A DNA stretch of 53,982 bases from Alcanivorax hongdengensis A-11-3 (GCF_000300995.1 NZ_AMRJ01000023.1:1-53982); one strand, 5' to 3'; positions 18,411 to 27,041 are shown, counted from the stretch's first letter. Notes: a model not told the origin generated them from the letters alone. Numbers and translations: made by a program.

Positions 18411-20063
18411 ATGAAAGCGCTACAACTTGGCTGTCTGTTGCTGGTCTACGTGGCACTGCAGGGCTGTTCGGCCCTCAGCCGTGATGAGTTTCTGGGTGTC
18501 AGCACCGAGGAAATGACCCAGTGGTACGTGGAAGGCGAAATGACGGTGAAGTCCGATGCGGGCAAGGAACACACCTACTTCACCTACAAGCTGATTGATG
18601 ATGACTACACCTTGTCGATTCGTCCGGACAAGCGCGTGGGGGACCCGCGCGCGCTGATCACCGGCTCGCTGCTCAACAACGACAATGGCAAGGTCTGGCT
18701 GGCGGATTCCTCCGACGGGCAAGCCCGTGACATTGTCCAGCAGGTGCACTACAACCTGCCACTGGCGGACCTGGGTTACTGGCTGCGGGGGCTGGCCGCC
18801 ACCGGCAATGCCGAGGTCTCGCGCAAGAAGACCGACCGGGTGGATCGCATCCGCGAGCATGGTTGGGTACTCGATTACCATGACTACATCGAAATGGGCC
18901 ACTACCTGATGCCCGGCGAGATTAGCATGAAGAGCGACCAGGCCCGCGCCGACATCCAGGTGGTGCGCGGTGAAACCGCTTACCTGATCAGCCCCTGTGA
19001 AGCGACCAGCCGTGCGGATCCGTCCGCCAGCTATCGCTATCAACGCCCGCAGCCCGACGATGGGGCCCGGGACCGGGTCGCCGCGCTGGTGCCGGCGGAT
19101 GGCTCGGCGCCGATTCCCAAATGGATCGACAGCAGCGACTTCTGTGATCAGCTCAAGAAGGTCCACGGCGATGTGCCGGACCCGCGCATCGGTCTTTACG
19201 GCCCGGATTCCATGATGTGGAAAGTGGTCAGCCCGCTGACCCCGGCGGGCCTGGGCGCCGGCCGGGCGTTGTTGTTGCAGATTGCCCACCCCTGGGTGAC
19301 CGCCGGTATCGACCAGCATTCCATCGTGCGTGATGATCCGCTCAAACGGGCCCGCAATACCTTCATGTACATCCTCACCATGGTGTACGGCAGCATGCCC
19401 CAGGTGATGCAGGCGGCCAATGAGGTGCGCTCCATGCATGAGCAGGTGCAGGGCGAGATGACCACCGATGCCGGCGCCTTTGCCAAGGGCAGCGAATACC
19501 GGGCCAACGAGGTCAACGCCATGGTCTGGGTCAATGCCACGCTGTGGGATACGCTGGTGCGCATGTACGAAAAGGAACGCGGCGAACTGAGCGACGCAGA
19601 GAAAGAGCAGTTCTATCAGGAGAGCAAGCTGTTCGCCATGCTGTTCGGTTTGCCCCGCTCGGCGCTGCCGGAAACCTGGGATGACTTCGAGGCCTACAAC
19701 AAGGCCATGTGGCACAGCGATCAGCTGACGGTGACGGATGAAACTCTGAAACTGAAAAACGATCTGTTCGATGCGCGCTCCATCTGGATGATCTTCCCGC
19801 TCTGGGCCCAGAAGCAGATCACCGCCGCCAACCTGCCGCCCAACCTGCGCGAGGACTTTGAAATGAAGTACGGCTGGTGGCAGAAATTCAACAACGCCTG
19901 GCTGATGGCCGGCGCCAAGGTCACCGACTTCATTCTGCCCGATAGCATGATGATGAACCCGGCCTACCACGAAGCCGAAGCCCGGCTGGAAGGCAAGCGC
20001 GCCGGCTGGTACCAGCGCGCGGTGCTGCGCATGGGCCTGGGCCGTGAGCAGCTGGTGAACTGA
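18411..20063 (+). CDS. Lipoprotein with LolB-like domain fused to DUF2236 domain
   Basis: This 550-residue protein starts at the ATG at 18411, with AGAGG upstream. A lipoprotein signal has the lipobox LQGC (C19) and Ser at +2, so it should be sorted to the outer membrane. Residues 35-190 resemble LolB, the outer-membrane lipoprotein receptor: MTQWYVEGEMTV; then LPLADLGYWLRGLAATGNAE; then GWVLDYHDYI; then LMPGEISM. Residues 262-500 form a DUF2236 domain: AGRALLLQIAHPWVTAGIDQHS, RARNTFMYILTMVYG (R313-x3-T317), and SMHEQVQG, whose H343 is a candidate haem ligand by analogy with Lcp. I know of no described LolB-DUF2236 fusion. It may hold a hydrophobic substrate next to an oxygenase centre in the periplasm. 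The stop overlaps the next start (TGATG). Confidence 0.85.
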   Translation: MKALQLGCLLLVYVALQGCSALSRDEFLGVSTEEMTQWYVEGEMTVKSDAGKEHTYFTYKLIDDDYTLSIRPDKRVGDPRALITGSLLNNDNGKVWLADSSDGQARDIVQQVHYNLPLADLGYWLRGLAATGNAEVSRKKTDRVDRIREHGWVLDYHDYIEMGHYLMPGEISMKSDQARADIQVVRGETAYLISPCEATSRADPSASYRYQRPQPDDGARDRVAALVPADGSAPIPKWIDSSDFCDQLKKVHGDVPDPRIGLYGPDSMMWKVVSPLTPAGLGAGRALLLQIAHPWVTAGIDQHSIVRDDPLKRARNTFMYILTMVYGSMPQVMQAANEVRSMHEQVQGEMTTDAGAFAKGSEYRANEVNAMVWVNATLWDTLVRMYEKERGELSDAEKEQFYQESKLFAMLFGLPRSALPETWDDFEAYNKAMWHSDQLTVTDETLKLKNDLFDARSIWMIFPLWAQKQITAANLPPNLREDFEMKYGWWQKFNNAWLMAGAKVTDFILPDSMMMNPAYHEAEARLEGKRAGWYQRAVLRMGLGREQLVN

Positions 20064-20617
20064 TGACACGCGTGTCCGTGCTGCTGGCGGTACTGCTGAT
20101 GTTGCCCGCCGGCCTGTACGCCGCCGACGAGTACGATGGCGGTGCCGCCCGCTACTTGAGCACCCGGGCGTTCCTGCAGCAGGCCTTTGACGGTGACAGC
20201 TATGAGGGTAACTTGCTGATACCGGATGCCGGCTTGCGACAGGCCATGGACACCGTGCTCGGCCATGCCTACCGGGCCCGTCGCATTCATTACTGGCGTC
20301 ACGGTACACGCACGGCCTGGGTGCTGGATGAGATCGGCCGGCAGGACCCGATCACCATCGGCGTGGTGGTCGGCCCGTCGGGCATCCAGGCCGTGGATAT
20401 CCTGGTCTACCGGGAAGAGCGGGGTGGTGAAGTGCATCGCCCGGCATTCCGGCAACAGTTCACAGGGGCCACCTTGAATAACGATAACCGCCTTTCCGTG
20501 ACCGTCGACGGCATTACCGGCGCCACCCTGTCCGTCCATGCGGTGGAACGCACCGCGTCACTGGCCCTGTTGCTGCATCGCCGTGTGATGCAGCAGGCCC
20601 CTGGCGCGACGCCATGA
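20063..20617 (+). CDS. FMN-binding domain protein, secreted
   Basis: This 184-residue protein has a Sec signal peptide (residues 1-20, ending LYA-AD) and a C-terminal FMN_bind domain. The motif DGITGATLS (149-157) fits the ApbE flavinylation consensus, in which FMN is attached to the last Ser/Thr (S157 here), as in NqrC/RnfG-like proteins. A second TGAT lies at 134-137 but lacks the rest of the motif. It is likely a periplasmic one- or two-electron carrier. It is coupled to both neighbours: its ATG overlaps the stop of the LolB-DUF2236 gene, and its TGA overlaps the next ATG (ATGA). It probably carries electrons from the PepSY membrane protein to the lipoprotein. Confidence 0.87.
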   Translation: MTRVSVLLAVLLMLPAGLYAADEYDGGAARYLSTRAFLQQAFDGDSYEGNLLIPDAGLRQAMDTVLGHAYRARRIHYWRHGTRTAWVLDEIGRQDPITIGVVVGPSGIQAVDILVYREERGGEVHRPAFRQQFTGATLNNDNRLSVTVDGITGATLSVHAVERTASLALLLHRRVMQQAPGATP

Positions 20618-21345
20618 GCCGGCGGCTGTGGCGCTGGCATCGCCTGCTGGGCGTGCTGGCGGCCCTGCCAGTGATTTTCCTGGCGGTCACCGGGGTGCTG
20701 ATTAGCGCCAGTGACTCGCTGGGCTGGTCGCGGGCGCCGGTCTATTCGGCCTGGCTGGGCCGTCTCTATCATCTGCAACCCACGATTCCCGAGCAGGGCT
20801 ATGCGGCCGGCGAGCACTGGCTGTCACTGCGTGATGGGGCACTGCTGTTTGATCAGCAGGCCATCAACCGTTGTGACACCCTGGGGGGTGCCTTGATGCA
20901 GGGCGATGACATCGCCGTGCTCTGTGACCAGCGTCTGCTGTGGCTGGATGCCCAGGGCGGCCTGCTGGAGGTGCAGCGCGGCTTGCCGGCGGCGCCCCGG
21001 CAACTGGGCCAGGCGGCGGCAGGTGATGCGCCCCTGGCATTGCGTGCCGCCCAGGCTACCTATCTCTATGACGTGAGCAGTGGCCTGTGGGCCCCGGCGT
21101 CGTCCTCGCTGTCTGTTCACTGGGCCCAGCCGTCGCCCCTGCCGGAGGCGCTGCATCATGCCTTGCAGGTGCACAGCCCGATACCCGGCATCAGCCGTGA
21201 GCGGGTGTTGCTGGATCTGCATAGCGGCCGGTTGGGCGGCAAGGCCGGTGTCTGGCTGGTGACGGCCACCGGGCTGTTCATGTGCCTGCTGGCAATCACC
21301 GGGCTGATCAGCTGGTGGCGGATATGGCGTAGGCGCCGTTCCTGA
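20614..21345 (+). CDS. PepSY-type transmembrane protein
   Basis: This 243-residue inner-membrane protein has one helix at about 10-33 (WRWHRLLGVLAALPVIFLAV), a periplasmic domain at about 35-205, and a second helix at about 212-235 ending LISWWRIWRRRR. The WHR..G start, TGVLIS, and LLDLHSGRLGGKAG before the last helix are hallmarks of PepSY-associated TM proteins (PiuB/flavin-reductase-linked type). The conserved His residues H9 and that in DLHSG may bind haem b or take part in electron transfer. It overlaps the FMN-protein gene by 4 bp (ATGA). It is shorter than four-helix PepSY reductases, so it may need a partner encoded elsewhere. Confidence 0.82.
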   Translation: MSRRLWRWHRLLGVLAALPVIFLAVTGVLISASDSLGWSRAPVYSAWLGRLYHLQPTIPEQGYAAGEHWLSLRDGALLFDQQAINRCDTLGGALMQGDDIAVLCDQRLLWLDAQGGLLEVQRGLPAAPRQLGQAAAGDAPLALRAAQATYLYDVSSGLWAPASSSLSVHWAQPSPLPEALHHALQVHSPIPGISRERVLLDLHSGRLGGKAGVWLVTATGLFMCLLAITGLISWWRIWRRRRS

Positions 21346-21363
21346 GGGCGGGGACCCCATCCT

Positions 21364-21391
21364 GTCCTTCCCCTTGTTAAGGGGAAGGGAC
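21364..21391. terminator. Hairpin between convergent operons
   Basis: GTCC-TTCCCCTT pairs with AAGGGGAAGGGAC around a 3-nt loop, with one bulged base. It lies 18 bp after the PepSY stop and 25 bp before the end of the convergent ompW gene, so it probably limits both transcripts. There is no long T-run on either side. Confidence 0.45.
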
Positions 21392-21416
21392 CGGTAAGAG
21401 GGGCCACAGGGCTATA

Positions 21417-22292
21417 TCAGAAGGTGAAGCCGACACCCAGGCCGAAGGCCAGGTTGTTCAGGTCTGCCTTGAATTCCGCATCCCCCACTTCCGCATACTG
21501 ATACTGCGGCAGGCCCGGTGCGCGGATATAGGTTTTCTCCAGGGTGGCGGTCACGTCCGGTACGCTGATGTACTTGAAGTCCGCGGCCGCCCACCAGCCC
21601 CCGCCCAGGTGCATGTCCAGCCCCAGCTGTGCCACCCAGCCGAACTTGTTGTCGATGTTCAGTTCCGGCTCACCGAATTCGGTGAGGATCGGGTTGGTGA
21701 CGTGGGTGTCGTAGGTGTACAGGTAGGTCACACCCAGGCCCACGTAGGGGCGGATGGTGCTGTCCATGTTGAAGCGTTTCACCAGGGTGACCACCGGCGG
21801 AATGACCTTGGTCTCCGCCACTTCCTCACCCAGAGCGGGGACACCGGTGGGGATGCCGTTGGCTTCGGTCACCAGCGGTTCATCGGCGATCTTGCCCTTG
21901 GCCTTGAGTTTCAGGGTGGGCGGAGCGCCGATGATGGTTTCCAGTGACCAGCTGGCATCGTTTCCCCAGGGCAGTTTGTAGCCAACGATGGCAAAGGGCT
22001 GCAGTTGCGGGTCGCTGTAGGCTTCGCCTTCCTGCGGGCCAGGTTCCACCGCCACCGAGGCAATTTCCGAGAGGTTCTTCAGGGTGATGGAGTGGGTCAC
22101 GATATCCGGCTTTACGTACAGGGCGCCGAGCCGGAAGTAGAGCCGGTCTTCGCCGAACAGATGGCGGATCGTATCGGTGCCAAAAAAGTCCGGCTTGGTG
22201 TCCTCGTAGGACGGCGGCTTGCCGGCCAGGGCGCTCTGGCTGCCCAGCAGCGTCAGCGCGGCAAGGCCGGTAAGGGTGTAGCGCTTTATCAT
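21417..22292 (-). CDS. ompW: OmpW/AlkL-family outer-membrane protein
   Basis: This 291-residue protein has a signal peptide ending SALA-GK at about residue 23 and a beta-barrel of the OmpW family. Signature stretches are FRLGALYVKPD, NDASWSLETIIGAPP, TIRPYVGLGVTYLYTYD, AQLGLDMHLGGGWWAAADFKYISV and the C-terminal FGLGVGFTF, ending in Phe as needed for BAM insertion. OmpW/AlkL proteins let small hydrophobic compounds pass laterally into the outer membrane; AlkL does this for alkanes. An insert around residues 130-155 is longer than in E. coli OmpW. It is the second gene of an operon with the large lipoprotein, 29 bp downstream, with AAGGA at its start. It probably supplies substrate to the facing operon. 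Confidence 0.88.
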   Translation of the reverse strand: MIKRYTLTGLAALTLLGSQSALAGKPPSYEDTKPDFFGTDTIRHLFGEDRLYFRLGALYVKPDIVTHSITLKNLSEIASVAVEPGPQEGEAYSDPQLQPFAIVGYKLPWGNDASWSLETIIGAPPTLKLKAKGKIADEPLVTEANGIPTGVPALGEEVAETKVIPPVVTLVKRFNMDSTIRPYVGLGVTYLYTYDTHVTNPILTEFGEPELNIDNKFGWVAQLGLDMHLGGGWWAAADFKYISVPDVTATLEKTYIRAPGLPQYQYAEVGDAEFKADLNNLAFGLGVGFTF

Positions 22293-22321
22293 TGTTATCG
22301 TCCTTGTCTGTGTTCTTGTAC

Positions 22322-25300
22322 TCAGTTCACGGGCTGCGGGATCTTGCGCGCCCGGGACGGGTAATTGACGACCTTGAGGTTGAATGTGCCCTTGTCCAGC
22401 AGCAGGTCGGCATAGCCCACATCCAGCCCGTTGATACCCAGCAGATTCACCTTGATGCGCTTCTTGATGGCATTGAGGGTGGTGGTGGTCAGTGTGATGC
22501 GGCCGTCGTTGAGGAATTTGATGGGCCCGTACAGATAGGCCGAGGCCGGGGTGCTGTGCAGGTTGTGGCCCGCCAGGCCGGCGACGATGCTCAGATCCGG
22601 CGCATCCAGGTAGGCATCCAGGCGAATGATGAAGTAGGCCGCGTCCTTGCCGGGCACGTTGACCACGTAACCGTAGCGGGTGCCTTCTTCACGGGGCTGA
22701 ATGCGCAACATGATGGCGTTGGTGGACAGCGTCAGCGGGATGCCCAGTGGCAGGCCGGCAATCTTGATGCCCGCGGTGGCCTTCAGTTTCAGCCCGGTGC
22801 CCAGTACCAGGGTGGGGTTGGCTTCCACCGGGATCATGGTGTCGCCGACGGTATCGATACAGATATCGGTGCCGTCGTCCGCCGGCTCCGGCGCGCACCA
22901 GTGGCCCGGGCTGCGTTCTTCAAAGCCCAGGCTGGGCTTGCCCAGGTCCAGCGGTTGCTTGGGCAGGAAGGCAATCGGCAGCGCGCCGGACACATAGATC
23001 TTGTCCTTGTCCGGATCGGCGAATTCGGCGTCCGCCAGGGCGCCGCCCACCTGGGTGATTTCCCCGGTGGCCGAGTTCAGTTCATGTCGCACTTCACCAT
23101 CGTCCAGGAAACCACTGCCGTTGGTGTCGGTGAAGGGGCGGCTGTAGACCATGGCCGCCACGGTATCGAACGGTGCCACGGCGGTGAAGTCGATGACGAT
23201 ATTGGCGCCCCCTTCATCACGAACACTTTCCAGCGGCGTGGTGTTCAGGCGCAGGCCGCCGACCTCGGCACTGCTGTGAAAGGTCGGTTCGTTACCATTG
23301 ATGACCAGACGGTAGCCCTCGCCCGGTGGCAGGGTGCCCGGAGCGGGGTACAGCTTGGCATGGTTGTCGCCGGCCACCAGTGACGTCGCGATCGGCGTCC
23401 AGCCGCCATTGCCGTCGTTGTGTGCGACACAGATGGCGCCACCGTCACAGCCATCCCCGCTGCTGTTGATGGTGCCTACGGTCATGGAGCTGGCGTCCAT
23501 GGGCTGGCTGAAGGCCATTTCGATGGCGCGGGAGGTTTCGTACTGGAAGTCCCGGTACAGCTTTTCGCTGCTCAGGCCCCCAGCACAGCGCCCGGCAAAA
23601 CCCTCTTTCTTGTCGGTGTCCACCAGGGCGCAACCGATGCCCGGGTACAGGCCGAGAATGATCGGTGGGGTGTTGGCACTTTCGGTGTAGCGGTAGTCAG
23701 CGGTCTTGAAGGCCAGCTCGCCGCTGCCGCCCAGGGCATCGTCCGGGCTGCTGGTCAGGGATAGCGGACTGAACAGGTTCTGGTCGGTGAGCTGGGTGGG
23801 GATCTGCAGGCGATATTCACTGTTGGCTGCCAGTTTTTCCTGCGGATCGACTTCCAGGGTGGTGCCGCTGCGGCGAACATGTACCGGGACTTCCGCGCCG
23901 CCGGCGCTCATGTTGAGCAGATGGAACTGGTCCAGGGCCGTGTCGCTCAGGGTTTCATTGAACGTCAGCAGAATATTCTCGTTCACGGAAAAGGCTTGCT
24001 CGCCGTTGGCCGGGAAGGCACCGGTCACCATGGGCGCTTCGTGATTCATGGTATCCACCGGAATATCCGGGTCGCTTTGTGCGCCCAGGCTGAAGTCGGC
24101 ACCGATGGTGGTGGCGCCGCTGAGCACGTCGAATTCCAGGGTGCGAAAGACTTCGAAGGTCAGTTTCTTGTCTTCAATGGTGACGATGCCCACCGCTTCC
24201 ACGTGCATCAGGTTCTGGTTGAGGGTGGCGTTACCGGTGGCGTCTTCGGTCTGCATGGCCAGGTCAAAATCCATGTAGACGTAGAGCGGGGCCTTCTCGT
24301 CATCCGGCTGGAAATCCCGGGGCCGGAAAGGGTTGGTGGTCAGGTACCCGGTCACGTTGTTGATGAAGGTGCCGGTGATCTTGCCGGTACCCAGGTCGGT
24401 ACGCACCTTGCCGCCCAGTTTCACCGGGTCGATGCCGGTGAGAGAGAGCTGTTGGCCGGCCGGCGCCACCACCGGGGTGGCGTCGGGGTATTTCTGCGGG
24501 TCGCCCAGGTAGGCCTTCAGGCCATTGGGCAGGGAGTCGGCCATGTTGACGCCCAGGGCGGTGGTTTCCAGCTCGAAGCGATTGAGCGGGCGGCCGGTCA
24601 GGTGCGAGGTGCGCGGGTAGCCCGGGTCGCCCAGTGCCGGGTAGGTCTGCAGGGTCTGGGTGATGAAGGGCTCGTCACTGTCGGCGGATTGGCGTGACAG
24701 GTTGGGCACGAATTCCAGTGTGGTGGCGGCCAGGTGCTCATTGTCCAGGTCGCGGATGTCGCCGCTCAGGCGCAGTTGATAATGATGGCCCGGTTTCAGG
24801 TAATCCTTGGGCTGCAGCGACAGATAGTAGCGCTCGGCATGCATGCTGGCCGGCACTTCGCCCACGTCATTGCCGTTGTCGTCCAGTTCCATGAGGGTCA
24901 CGGTCTGGCCCTGTAGCACGGTGTTCTGCTCCAGCGGTTCGGAGAAGGTCACGCGGATCGGCGAGAAGTCCATGAACGGGAAGCGGGTTTTTACCTCGCT
25001 GTCCGGGGCAAAGGCTTCCGGCTTGTCGTGGTTGACCGCCAGGATGTAGGGCGCCTGATCGGGAATCGGGTCGGTCTGGCGAGTGCGGAAGCTCAGCAGC
25101 GACCCCTCGTCACTGAGATTTTCCGCGCCGGGATTGGCGGAGGGGCGAATCCATACCTGGTATTCGGTGCCCGGCTTGAGGCCGTCCATATCGACCTGAA
25201 TGGTCTTGCCGTTGTTGATCACCGACAGCATGTCACTCAGGTCCACCGCGCCGTCCGGGCCGGTAATACAGAAGCTGCCCTGCGGCTCTTCGCCGGGGCC

Positions 25301-25528
25301 ACCGGTACAGGCCGTGGTGACCGCGTCAGCATCGACCTTGTTGGAAAACGCCCACAGGCCGTGGGTGCTCAGCGGCACATCCACCAGACCATCATCCGGG
25401 TAGGCGTAGATCAGCGCGTCGCCGGGCTGCGGTGGGTCGAAGGTATCCACATTGTCGCCGCCGCAGCCATACAGAAAGGCGGGCAGCAGAAAAGCAAGAT
25501 AATTGATACGCAGTCTTTTTCTTATCAT
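22322..25528 (-). CDS. Large Ig-like (Big_5/SbsA-type) lipoprotein
   Basis: This 1068-residue protein has a lipoprotein signal (LLPAFLYGC, Cys at about 22) followed by GGD; Gly at +2 predicts outer-membrane sorting. The body contains several Ig-like domains of the SbsA/Big_5 kind, for example ALIYAYPDDGLVDVPLSTHGLWAFSNKVD (broken here by a short acidic turn), APMVTGAFPANGEQAFSVNENILLTFNE and MAFSQPMDASSM. The C-terminal third (about 870-1060) is a different beta-rich region with no motif I recognise. No Ser-hydrolase GxSxG or metal motif is obvious. It is the first gene of the operon with ompW, starting 8 nt after GGAG. It may be a surface-exposed receptor or binding protein for a hydrophobic substrate; function unknown. 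Confidence 0.8.
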   Translation of the reverse strand: MIRKRLRINYLAFLLPAFLYGCGGDNVDTFDPPQPGDALIYAYPDDGLVDVPLSTHGLWAFSNKVDADAVTTACTGGPGEEPQGSFCITGPDGAVDLSDMLSVINNGKTIQVDMDGLKPGTEYQVWIRPSANPGAENLSDEGSLLSFRTRQTDPIPDQAPYILAVNHDKPEAFAPDSEVKTRFPFMDFSPIRVTFSEPLEQNTVLQGQTVTLMELDDNGNDVGEVPASMHAERYYLSLQPKDYLKPGHHYQLRLSGDIRDLDNEHLAATTLEFVPNLSRQSADSDEPFITQTLQTYPALGDPGYPRTSHLTGRPLNRFELETTALGVNMADSLPNGLKAYLGDPQKYPDATPVVAPAGQQLSLTGIDPVKLGGKVRTDLGTGKITGTFINNVTGYLTTNPFRPRDFQPDDEKAPLYVYMDFDLAMQTEDATGNATLNQNLMHVEAVGIVTIEDKKLTFEVFRTLEFDVLSGATTIGADFSLGAQSDPDIPVDTMNHEAPMVTGAFPANGEQAFSVNENILLTFNETLSDTALDQFHLLNMSAGGAEVPVHVRRSGTTLEVDPQEKLAANSEYRLQIPTQLTDQNLFSPLSLTSSPDDALGGSGELAFKTADYRYTESANTPPIILGLYPGIGCALVDTDKKEGFAGRCAGGLSSEKLYRDFQYETSRAIEMAFSQPMDASSMTVGTINSSGDGCDGGAICVAHNDGNGGWTPIATSLVAGDNHAKLYPAPGTLPPGEGYRLVINGNEPTFHSSAEVGGLRLNTTPLESVRDEGGANIVIDFTAVAPFDTVAAMVYSRPFTDTNGSGFLDDGEVRHELNSATGEITQVGGALADAEFADPDKDKIYVSGALPIAFLPKQPLDLGKPSLGFEERSPGHWCAPEPADDGTDICIDTVGDTMIPVEANPTLVLGTGLKLKATAGIKIAGLPLGIPLTLSTNAIMLRIQPREEGTRYGYVVNVPGKDAAYFIIRLDAYLDAPDLSIVAGLAGHNLHSTPASAYLYGPIKFLNDGRITLTTTTLNAIKKRIKVNLLGINGLDVGYADLLLDKGTFNLKVVNYPSRARKIPQPVN

Positions 25529-25919
25529 TGCGTGACTCCATTGTCCCTAACGGGTTGTGTTGTAGCACTCGCAAATTAATGCACAAGAGACAAAGTACTT
25601 TTTTTGTCTCAGTGGCGTCCAGTGCCGTTTATCGCAAGCAACATTTTTCCAACAAACAGGAAAGGCCAGCCAGACAGGAACAACCAGCAGACAGGGAGGG
25701 TTGGGCATGTATTTTTAATATAAAAATATGAGCAATGGAGAAGAGGTTATTTTCGCAACAGTGATTAACCTTATTTTCTTAGTTCTTTGTAAGGGGTTGA
25801 TATACAAACCGTTAAATTTCGGTAAATTCTGGCACTCGTCTGTGTTCCTGCCTGTTTATCAAGGGGGTTGCTGAGTAGATTTTCAGCTAACACTTGGAGT
25901 TTCTGGCAAGGAGCCAATC
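25529..25919. other. Divergent intergenic region, AT-rich
   Basis: These 391 bp separate the lipoprotein operon from the OmpA-family gene. They contain the GAGACA-N12-TGTCTC repeat (25587-25610) and, at about 25707-25731, an AT-rich near-palindrome (TATTTTTAATATAAAAATA). I see no convincing gene. No promoter for the OmpA-family gene can be fixed with confidence; TTGATA at 25797-25802 is the best -35-like box but lacks a well-spaced -10. Confidence 0.5.
25563..25610 (-). promoter_or_regulatory. Promoter and operator of the lipoprotein-ompW operon
   Basis: Read on the minus strand, TTGTGC (complement of 25581-25586), a 16-bp spacer and TACAAC form a candidate promoter. Directly upstream is a perfect inverted repeat, GAGACAAA (25587-25594) with TTTGTCTC (25603-25610), which contains GAGACA-N12-TGTCTC. 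Motif and spacing equal those at 15705-15728. Here the site abuts the -35, an activator-like position, while at 15.7 kb it covers the -10. Confidence 0.55.
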
Positions 25920-27026
25920 ATGAAAATTGTGTTGCGTTTAGCCTCATTGACCCCTCTGATTTTATCTCCTCTGGCACTGGCATCGGAAAATGTCCCTGAC
26001 CATTACGGGTACATAGGTGGGCATGCCAGCTATTACACATTTTATGATAACGACGTGATTGGCAATGGAACGGATGGTCTGGATGACCAGCCGTTTTACG
26101 GTGGTCAACTGGGTTGGCGCTTTAATCGTAACTGGTCTGTTCAAGGCTGGTACGAGGAAGTGGATGGCGATGCAGAAAGTAAATATAACTCCGGTCGACG
26201 ACTGGATATGAAGAATTATTTCGCTAGCATTCGTTATCACCTTGATGATTATTCACTACTTGGGTTTGAACCCTATGCAGGTATCAATGCGGGTGAGCAG
26301 TTGATAGAGAATGCCAGGGTTTCTGGGGCTGATGAGAATGATGAATTGATGACAGGCGTTGAACTCGGTTTGCAGCGAGCTTTCTTCAAACATGTGATAT
26401 TTGATCTGGGTACCCGCCACGCGTATAGCCAGGATAGAGAGTACTGGGAAGGTCAAATATATGCCGGACTCAACCTGGCCTTTGGCGTCAGTAATGATGA
26501 TAAGGACAATGCAAAACAGGAGCGGGTGCCTGCGGAACCAGCAGCGGTCGTTAGTGGTGATGGCGATGGTGATGGCGTTGCCGACGATGTGGATCAATGC
26601 CCTGACAGTGCGTCCAGCGCAGTAGTGGATGATGAAGGTTGTCAGGTCTATAAAATGCAGACTCGTACCCAGACCGGTGAAATTTATTTCGAATTCGACA
26701 GGGCTGCGGTGCAGGGTCAGTTCAGTGATGACGTCAGACAGGCGGCTGACCGTATGAATGCTGGAGATGAAGGCCTCATACGCGTTGAAGGGCACACTGA
26801 CAGTATCGGTCCTGCCGATTACAACCAGACTCTTTCAGAACGTCGTGCTCAAGCCGTCAAAGACAAGCTCATTAACGATTACAGCGTTGATGCCAGTAAG
26901 GTGAGCACAGAGGGCTTTGGTGAAAGCCGTCCTGTTGCAGATAACAGTACGGCAGAGGGGCGTGCCCAAAACCGGCGGGCCGATATCATTGTTGATATCA
27001 AGGAGAGAGTCCCGGAATTTAAGTAA
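25920..27026 (+). CDS. OmpA-family outer-membrane protein
   Basis: This 368-residue protein has a signal peptide (to about residue 21) and an N-terminal eight-strand-type barrel (about 25-190: YGYIGGHASYYTFYDND, QLGWRFNRNWSVQGWYEE). A short Ca-binding-like thrombospondin type 3 repeat follows (DGDGDGVADDVDQCPDSA, about 218-235). The C-terminal OmpA peptidoglycan-binding domain is at about 255-360 (EIYFEFDRAAVQG, VEGHTDSIGPADYNQTLSERRA, FGESRPVADN). This is the OprF-like arrangement. AAGGAG lies 6 nt before the ATG. Composition is visibly more AT-rich than the surrounding genes, hinting at a different history or expression level. A good terminator follows. Confidence 0.92.
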   Translation: MKIVLRLASLTPLILSPLALASENVPDHYGYIGGHASYYTFYDNDVIGNGTDGLDDQPFYGGQLGWRFNRNWSVQGWYEEVDGDAESKYNSGRRLDMKNYFASIRYHLDDYSLLGFEPYAGINAGEQLIENARVSGADENDELMTGVELGLQRAFFKHVIFDLGTRHAYSQDREYWEGQIYAGLNLAFGVSNDDKDNAKQERVPAEPAAVVSGDGDGDGVADDVDQCPDSASSAVVDDEGCQVYKMQTRTQTGEIYFEFDRAAVQGQFSDDVRQAADRMNAGDEGLIRVEGHTDSIGPADYNQTLSERRAQAVKDKLINDYSVDASKVSTEGFGESRPVADNSTAEGRAQNRRADIIVDIKERVPEFK

Positions 27027-27041
27027 CCCCGGGCTGCAGTG

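Noticed and set aside
16867..18456. 529-residue minus-strand ORF opposite the acyl-CoA ligase
   Set aside because: Antisense shadow; no domain features and it crosses a promoter-free gene boundary.
22322..25528. VolA-like lipase activity for the large lipoprotein
   Set aside because: The lipoprotein signal and Ig-like domains are similar in style, but no GxSxG or other hydrolase motif is visible.
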